From positions 38,754 through 49,573 of the forward strand of contig MU647145.1 in NCBI GenBank assembly GCA_026770585.1: a stretch of DNA of 10,820 nt, in the 5' to 3' direction. Both the position numbers and the translations under genes were made by a program. The notes beneath the pieces are model-generated. The model had not been told where the DNA came from and searched no databases. It saw nothing but the letters and a program-made list of their open reading frames with translations. The DNA is from Baffinella frigidus (taxonomy: Eukaryota > Cryptophyceae > Cryptomonadales > Baffinellaceae). Below, piece by piece: positions 6,836 through 10,820 of this stretch (positions are counted from its first letter, which is position 1; each line of letters opens with the position of its first letter).

Positions 6836-6945
6836 TACAGGGGTACCTCGTTCATAAGGAGCCGCGCCCCCCCCTAGGACCACAGATCGGCCCACTGTAA
6901 GGTCCTAGGGGGGGGCGCCTCCTTATGCGCGAGGGTAACCATCTA
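6836..6945. mobile_element. Foldback MITE, family 1, copy 3 (diverged)
   Basis: 110 bp. The left arm TACAGGGGTACCTCGTTCAT is well kept; the outer right end is decayed (GAGGGTAACCATCTA), but the inner arms remain paired over CATAAGGAG and a C run followed by CTAGGACC. Both arms have AAGGAG where copies 1 and 2 have AAGAAA. Confidence 0.6.
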
Positions 6946-7209
6946 CGGAGACGGGAGTGCTCATGAGTGGTGCTATTCACCACTTGACTTGCGGGAGAAT
7001 GGGCACGCAGAAGAGCCTCAGTCGTATTTGGAGAGGATGGTGACCCAGAAGACGTCGCACGCCACCACCCACAGAGCCTGCACACCCCCGCTCGCGTCAG
7101 CGCCTGCATACAACCGCCACACGTCCGTTGCTCATTCAGTTGAGAGCAGCATGGACGCTGCGAGTGCAGCACCGGTGCCGTCTCACACGCCAGAGAAGTC
7201 ATGTATCTA
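6946..7209. other. Spacer with no recognised gene
   Basis: GC-rich sequence with overlapping ORFs on both strands and no family motif or convincing splice pair. Confidence 0.35.
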
Positions 7210-7348
7210 GGGTCAGTGCGAAGGGTCAGTGCGAAGCACGTGCAGAGGTGCTTCGTTGGACGTAGGGTTCAGGGTTTGGGCATGTTGGCGCAACCCCAAA
7301 CCCCAAACCCTACACCCTACACAGCACCTATGCACGTGCTCCGCACTG
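7210..7348. mobile_element. Foldback element carrying head-to-head telomere-like repeats
   Basis: Outer arms 7227-7252 and 7323-7348 are inverted copies (about 24 of 26 complementary, around GCACGTGCA and AGGTGCT). Inside them the left arm has TAGGGTTCAGGGTTTGGG and the right arm CCCCAAACCCCAAACCCT plus ACACCCTACAC, that is, G-rich then C-rich units meeting near 7281-7292. Just outside, GGGTCAGTGCGAA is repeated in tandem (7210-7222, 7223-7235). No target duplication was identified, so an element rather than a chance inversion is an inference. Confidence 0.5.
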
Positions 7349-7996
7349 CCAGAGCAACGCTTCGCAAGCGAGTGGATCGAGAGCGTGAACACTACATACA
7401 TGACTTCTATCTCCGCCCGAGGCGGGCCCGTCCTAGGGTCCTTCCTCACAGAGAGGCTTCACCCCCTGCAACCTCTGTGCGTCGGCACTCCTGCAACCTG
7501 GAGGGCACCTACGCAGCGGCCGACCAAGGCATTTTCGGCAAAAATCGGGTCACCTTTTCGATACCTTATCCGTAGGAACCCTCCTTGAGGTATTGCCTAC
7601 TGTAGGGCCTAAAGATTATTCACTGGGGGGTTATTCACGAAATGCCTTGGAAGTGCGGTGTGTGGTACACCGGCGGGTCGGTACCCGGAAGCGAAGAGGA
7701 ATGATGGAGTAGCAGATGATGTCGAGGGGAAGCATCTTCAAACCCTCGGTGAGCAGGATCGCATGGTTGCCAGGATCCACGGCCTTTGCGAACGCTGATT
7801 GCACCCCCTGCTCCCCGCGCGGTGCTCTCCGTCACTTCGAGTGCAGACGGCATCATTCTGAGTGCATCAGATCAGCACTCGGGCCACGCGCGCGCGCGAC
7901 GGTTGCGTGCATGCAAGGGCGTGGGCTAGACGGGCAGACTGACGGCCAAATCGGCACAAGGACAGTTCTGGACTGTAGACTGCCCGTATCAGTAAA
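7349..7996. other. Spacer with no recognised gene
   Basis: Overlapping ORFs in several frames, none with recognisable motifs. Small direct repeats such as TTATTCAC occur near 7617-7638. Confidence 0.35.
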
Positions 7997-8058
7997 TCTC
8001 TGTCTGTCTCTCTGTCTCTGTCTCTCTGTCTCTCTGTCTCTGTCTCTCCGTCTCTGTC
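7997..8058 (+). repeat. CTGT/CTCTGT microsatellite
   Basis: Tandem CTGT and CTCTGT units, about 60 bases. It lies just beyond the stop codon of the minus-strand Mpv17-like gene and may be in its 3' UTR, where it would read as GA-rich RNA. Confidence 0.7.
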
Positions 8059-8092
8059 GGCAAATCAATTCAACCGAATCAAAACAATGAAA

Positions 8093-9487
8093 TCAGGCAA
8101 CCTGGACGAGATCGATGAGAAAGTCGGATCCGAGGCCCTCTCCGATGTACCCGAACCCCGGAGAGTCTGTCGCCAGGTTCATGAGGAAGATGTATGCTGA
8201 GTTCCACACGCATCCCCACACCACCTGCTTTAGGGTTTGGGGTTTAGGATTTAGGGTTGGAGTCTAGGGTTTGGAGTTTGATATTTAGGGTTTAGGGTTT
8301 AGGAGACAGCGGGGCGGTGAGTGGCGGCAGCAAGCAAGGCATCGATCGCGCGATGGCGATCACGCAGGCCTTCGCGCCAGAGACACCCGCCACCCACCGC
8401 TCGCACTGCCACACCCACCATTTCAGTACCTGGCGACATCCGGCAGGGGGACGACCCCCGGCGTGCAACGGAACCCCTTGGTGCAGGGAACACTCCGCGC
8501 GTCGAGGGCAACCCGCACGGCCTTTCACCTAGCATCGACTCTTGAAAGCGTACATCATATTTGGAAAACATCCGACGATCCCAGAACCGCAATAAGGTGT
8601 TTCGGGTTGCTGGTGGGGAGAGAGGGTGTGGGGATGAGGGTGTGAGAAGAACGTCGGAAGATCACTGAGTCAGTTGCACTTTATATGCTATGTCATTCTT
8701 GTGTTGGTGGCGATCGTTGCGGGTGGGTGTTGGCTGCATGTTGCCACTTAGCAGCCAGAGGGGGATTTAAGGATACAGTCCATCTAAAAGATTTGCACTA
8801 GAATATCATCCATTGTTATGGATTCTACAACAATGGATGATATTCATCGGTTATTCGAAACCCCTTTCAAGTGCGCTGCGGGTGGAGTAAGTTGGATGTC
8901 TGATAACCTGATCGATGACGACCTTGATGACGATGTTCCAGAAGCGGCTCTGCACCGTGATGAACTTGTCCATGAACTCGAAGAAGAAGTGGAGCAGCGG
9001 CCCGTTGGCAAACATGCCCACCAAAGTCGAGTGCAGCACCGTCTGGTGCCAGAGAGCCGACGGGAACACCCCCCACCTGCCAGACACACCAGGCAGTCGC
9101 GCGAGTCAGGCAGCCGTGCCGCCAGCCGCGCGAGTCAGGCAGCCGTAGCTCCACCCGTAGGTCAAGCTCAGCGCAAGCCGAGGAGCCAGAGGCACACGCA
9201 CACGTAAGCGAGGTGCAGGGGGCCGCGCCATATCCAATCGAGACGCACGACGGGGGCACGCCAAGCGGCAACTTTCGTTCGACCGAGACGAGACCCGGGA
9301 CGTGCCGCAGGCGTCAGGTGCGTCAATGCCCCAGATGGGCATCACCCCGGCTGGGGCGTGCGGGAGGCAGGAGGGGTACCTGGACCCGTCGAAGAAGAGC
9401 CCCCGGGCAATGGCCTCCCCCAGCATGTAGATCAGGCCGCTCACCAGTCCCTTCTCGACGAACGGTCGCGCGATGTCCCGCTTCCGC
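8093..9487 (-). CDS. Mpv17/PMP22-family membrane protein, spliced
   Basis: Minus-strand exon 9487-9380 encodes IARPFVEKGLVSGLIYMLGE and AIARGLFFDGS, and is joined through AG|GTACCC ... GGCAG|GTGGGG (303-nt intron) to exon 9076-8908. That exon encodes MFANGPLLHFFFEFMDKF and ends KVVIDQ. These fit the family core: P near the first membrane helix, a GD-like GE, then GPxxHxxxxxxD and KxxxDQ. A good acceptor at 8610 starts QPETPYCGSGIVGCF, giving the family's DQxxxxP spacing. The last exon 8224-8093 begins VVWGCVWNSAYIFLM, like the WNSYLS end of the family, then runs about 28 residues further to TGA. Parts between about 8555 and 8308, including the WPxxQxxNF region, are unresolved. Mpv17 relatives sit in inner mitochondrial, peroxisomal or plastid membranes and are thought to act in small-molecule permeability. 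Family call good; full exon set not. Confidence 0.65.
8225..8307 (-). repeat. Telomere-like intron in the minus-strand Mpv17-like gene
   Basis: On the plus strand this is a TTTAGGG tract; on the gene's sense strand it is C-rich CCCTAAA. It starts GTCTCCTAAACCC (a weak donor) and ends CCCTAAAGCAG before the final exon at 8224. At 83 nt it is shorter than those in the SDR-like gene and lacks the ACACCAG tail. Confidence 0.5.
8610..8907 (-). other. Intron of the Mpv17-like gene with a perfect 17-bp hairpin
   Basis: The 298-nt interval starts GTTATC after the conserved IDQ codons and ends in a pyrimidine-rich CCCTCTCTCCCCACCAG. Inside, GAATATCATCCATTGTT (8801-8817) and its exact inverse (8829-8845) face each other across an 11-base loop. 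An alternative reading keeps DQVIRHP in frame to a stop at about 8851, which would truncate the protein. Confidence 0.5.
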
Positions 9488-9805
9488 CTGCGTCCCCCGC
9501 CACCAACTTGAGAACTTGGGCCTGGTTTGATACCAACACGACCACCATGTCCCAGCCATCGGCCCCGGTTCCCCCCGCCTGGCCACCACGCAGGGGAACC
9601 ACCGCATGCGTTTGTGCGTTTCGGGGCTGGGGGCGGCAGCACCTGGCCCGCCGCGGAGAGGTCGGCCGCGAGGGGCTTGCTGGGTCGCCCGTGAGAGACA
9701 CCTGTCTCGTGGCGCACGCGGCATCAGTTGAGGCGACGCCCTTTCACAATTCCCACACCTTCTCAACATTCTGGCAGTCGACATGCCTGGGTCGTGGGCG
9801 TGTTG
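9488..9805. other. Between the candidate N-terminal exon and the Mpv17 core
   Basis: Long GC-rich ORFs cross this stretch in all frames. None carries the aromatic-rich start expected before the first Mpv17 membrane helix, so it is read as probable intron on the minus strand, with low certainty. Confidence 0.3.
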
Positions 9806-10212
9806 AGAGGGCGCGGGACCGTTGCCAAGGCGAAAGCCTCTGCCGGGAAGAACGGGCGCGTGATGCACTCCTCATACTCCAACCTGTCGTCAAAGAACTC
9901 CTCGTTCCTCCCGAGCATCGTCGAATCCTGCGGAACCACAATCCGCGGCGAGCGCCGCACATCTGATGCTTCCGATCCGCTACTCCCCTCCCGGTCGACC
10001 GGTTCCATCTTGCTGAGCGGCAAACTGGACGAAGGTGAACGCTCTACGGCTTGACTGGCCAGACGGGAGGACTTGCGGCGGCGGGGCGCAGGCGACGCAA
10101 GCTGCACATCGCCCTCCCCACCGGCGGAGCGCTGCCTAGATTCTGCCTCCTCCTCCTGCAGGGCTCCACCTCCATGACAGGCAAGCGTCGCTTCGCCCCC
10201 ACCTCTCGCCAT
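9806..10212 (-). CDS. Possible N-terminal exon of the Mpv17-like gene
   Basis: A minus-strand ORF from ATG at 10212 has coding-like codon use. It begins with a low-complexity basic/acidic part (Arg-, Ser- and Glu-rich, about 70 residues) and then MLGRNEEFFDDRLEYEECIT followed by RPFFPAEAFALA. Possible donors are an AG|GTTGGA within the DDR codons, which would match the phase of the exon at 9487, or ACG|GTCCCG near 9806. The segment YEECITRPFFPAEAFAL faintly resembles the start of the Mpv17 core at 9487. Whether it belongs to that gene is unproven. Plus-strand pyrimidine-rich CAG sites in the same interval (near 10160 and 10271) leave a plus-strand gene possible. Confidence 0.3.
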
Positions 10213-10625
10213 CCCTGCACGTCAAAAAACGCTGTTCCCCGTGTGCCCTGCGACTTTTGCTTTTTGCTTTGCAGCACCTTCCAGCCGCGCCCAACGCCCT
10301 GCTCTCTTCTCAGGCGCGAAGAAGAAGCCGGCAGGTGCGACGACCTCGCGGTGAAACACGGAGGAGTCTGTTGGGGGACGAGGAGCGGAAGCCAAGAATA
10401 AGGAACTTGGCAGCTCGCCACGTTTGGTTTGGGCGGATCCGCATTACGGGTTATTCTGTGATTGACATTCGGGGTTTGTGGTCCAAATGCGGCAACTTTG
10501 AAGGAAAAAGGGGGGACTCGTCACCAAAACCGTGAGCCCAAATAGACTGGAAAGGTCTTGCGACCCCGGCCTCCAACAAAACAAAAGCCTGCCAAACTTG
10601 GATCCGTGTCCTCGAGTCTGGCAGG
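10213..10625. other. Spacer upstream of the presequence exon
   Basis: Contains a pyrimidine-rich TTTTGCTTTTTGCTTTGCAG on the plus strand ending at 10272 that looks like a splice acceptor, but no exon pair could be built on it. An in-frame TGA at 10533-10535 bounds the presequence ORF upstream. The promoter of that gene and of any minus-strand gene starting near 10212 would lie here; no core motif was identified. Confidence 0.35.
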
Positions 10626-10820
10626 ATGCGGGTCAGGATGCGGGGAGCTGCTTCCCTGGCGCTCGCGCTCTGCTGTGCGGGGATCGCCGCGTGCGCCGTC
10701 CCCAGAAGCACTCGCCTTGCGGGAGCGCATGGCCCCTTGCTGCAGCCCAGGCCTCTCCGTCTCAAAGGTGGCGGGCTACCGTTCGGCCTGGGTGCCGCCA
10801 AGGACACCCGCGAGTACAAG
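10626..10820 (+). CDS. First exon of a plastid-targeted or secreted protein (3' partial)
   Basis: ATG at 10626 opens MRVRMRGAASLALALCCAGI and AACAVPRSTRLAGAHG, then PRPLRLKGGGLPFGLGAAKD. An in-frame second ATG at 10638 is the alternative start. Residues 1-24 form a secretory signal (Arg-rich N-region, Ala/Leu/Cys core, small residues before Val-Pro). The next 25 are rich in Arg, Ser, Ala and Leu without acidic residues, as in a transit peptide. This two-part layout is typical of nucleus-encoded plastid proteins in algae whose plastid lies inside the ER system. The mature function cannot be read, because only about 15 residues follow LKGG. A copy with 178 of 180 bases identical but no ATG lies at 5166-5345. 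Confidence 0.6.
   Translation, partial: MRVRMRGAASLALALCCAGIAACAVPRSTRLAGAHGPLLQPRPLRLKGGGLPFGLGAAKDTREYK

Noticed and set aside
6402-6900. Two overlapping 140-150-codon ORFs
   Set aside because: Both are dominated by a CT microsatellite and end inside a foldback element.
7997-8058. CRISPR-like or structured array
   Set aside because: It is a simple CTGT microsatellite without spacers. No CRISPR array, tRNA or rRNA signature was seen anywhere in the window.
8317-8592. ORFs on both strands as exons of the Mpv17-like gene
   Set aside because: One minus frame has KWWVWQ, faintly like the family's WxxWPxxQ, but no frame gives the NFxxVP segment and the splice pairs conflict. Left unresolved and not called as an exon.
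9106-9966. Long plus-strand ORFs opposite the Mpv17-like exons
   Set aside because: They show no motifs, and the minus strand carries the Mpv17 core across matched splice sites.

Overview
The window looks like nuclear DNA of a eukaryote, most likely a microalga with a complex (secondary or tertiary) plastid. Three things point there: canonical GT-AG introns in GC-rich protein-coding exons, Arabidopsis-type telomere-like heptamers (CCCTAAA and variants) throughout, and a first exon that encodes a signal peptide followed by a basic transit-peptide-like stretch. Dinoflagellate-type splice sites and spliced leaders were not seen. No species is assigned.

Layout. 1-2576 (+): the 3' part of a spliced gene. 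Five exons (83-210, 392-526, 731-784, 1525-1665, 1901-2576) join into one 1134-nt frame of 377 codons plus stop, ending in a short-chain dehydrogenase/reductase (SDR)-like domain whose catalytic residues all seem replaced. All introns except the 740-nt third are built almost wholly of degenerate telomere-like repeats. 2577-3287: AT-richer spacer with a weak minus-strand signal-peptide ORF. 3288-3504: two foldback MITEs back to back, sharing one TA. 3505-4686: spacer with a minisatellite and small direct repeats. 4688-5145: a second large telomere-like block, followed at 5166-5345 by a presequence exon with no start codon. 5481-7209: more foldback elements, a 32-bp tandem repeat and a CT microsatellite. 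7210-7350: a third foldback type carrying head-to-head telomere-like repeats. 8093-9487 (-): a spliced gene for an Mpv17/PMP22-family membrane protein, with a possible N-terminal exon upstream at about 9806-10212. 10626-10820 (+): an intact copy of the presequence exon, cut by the window edge.

The genes do not form an operon or obvious pathway. The main interest is genome architecture: telomere-like DNA appears to have been turned into introns, always with the C-rich strand as the sense strand in genes on either DNA strand. The introns share terminal signatures and at least one 38-bp block with a distant locus. Superimposed on this are small TA-flanked foldback elements whose two arms vary together from copy to copy. 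Exon models were read by eye and rest on frame continuity, splice dinucleotides and family motifs; no transcript or database evidence was available.
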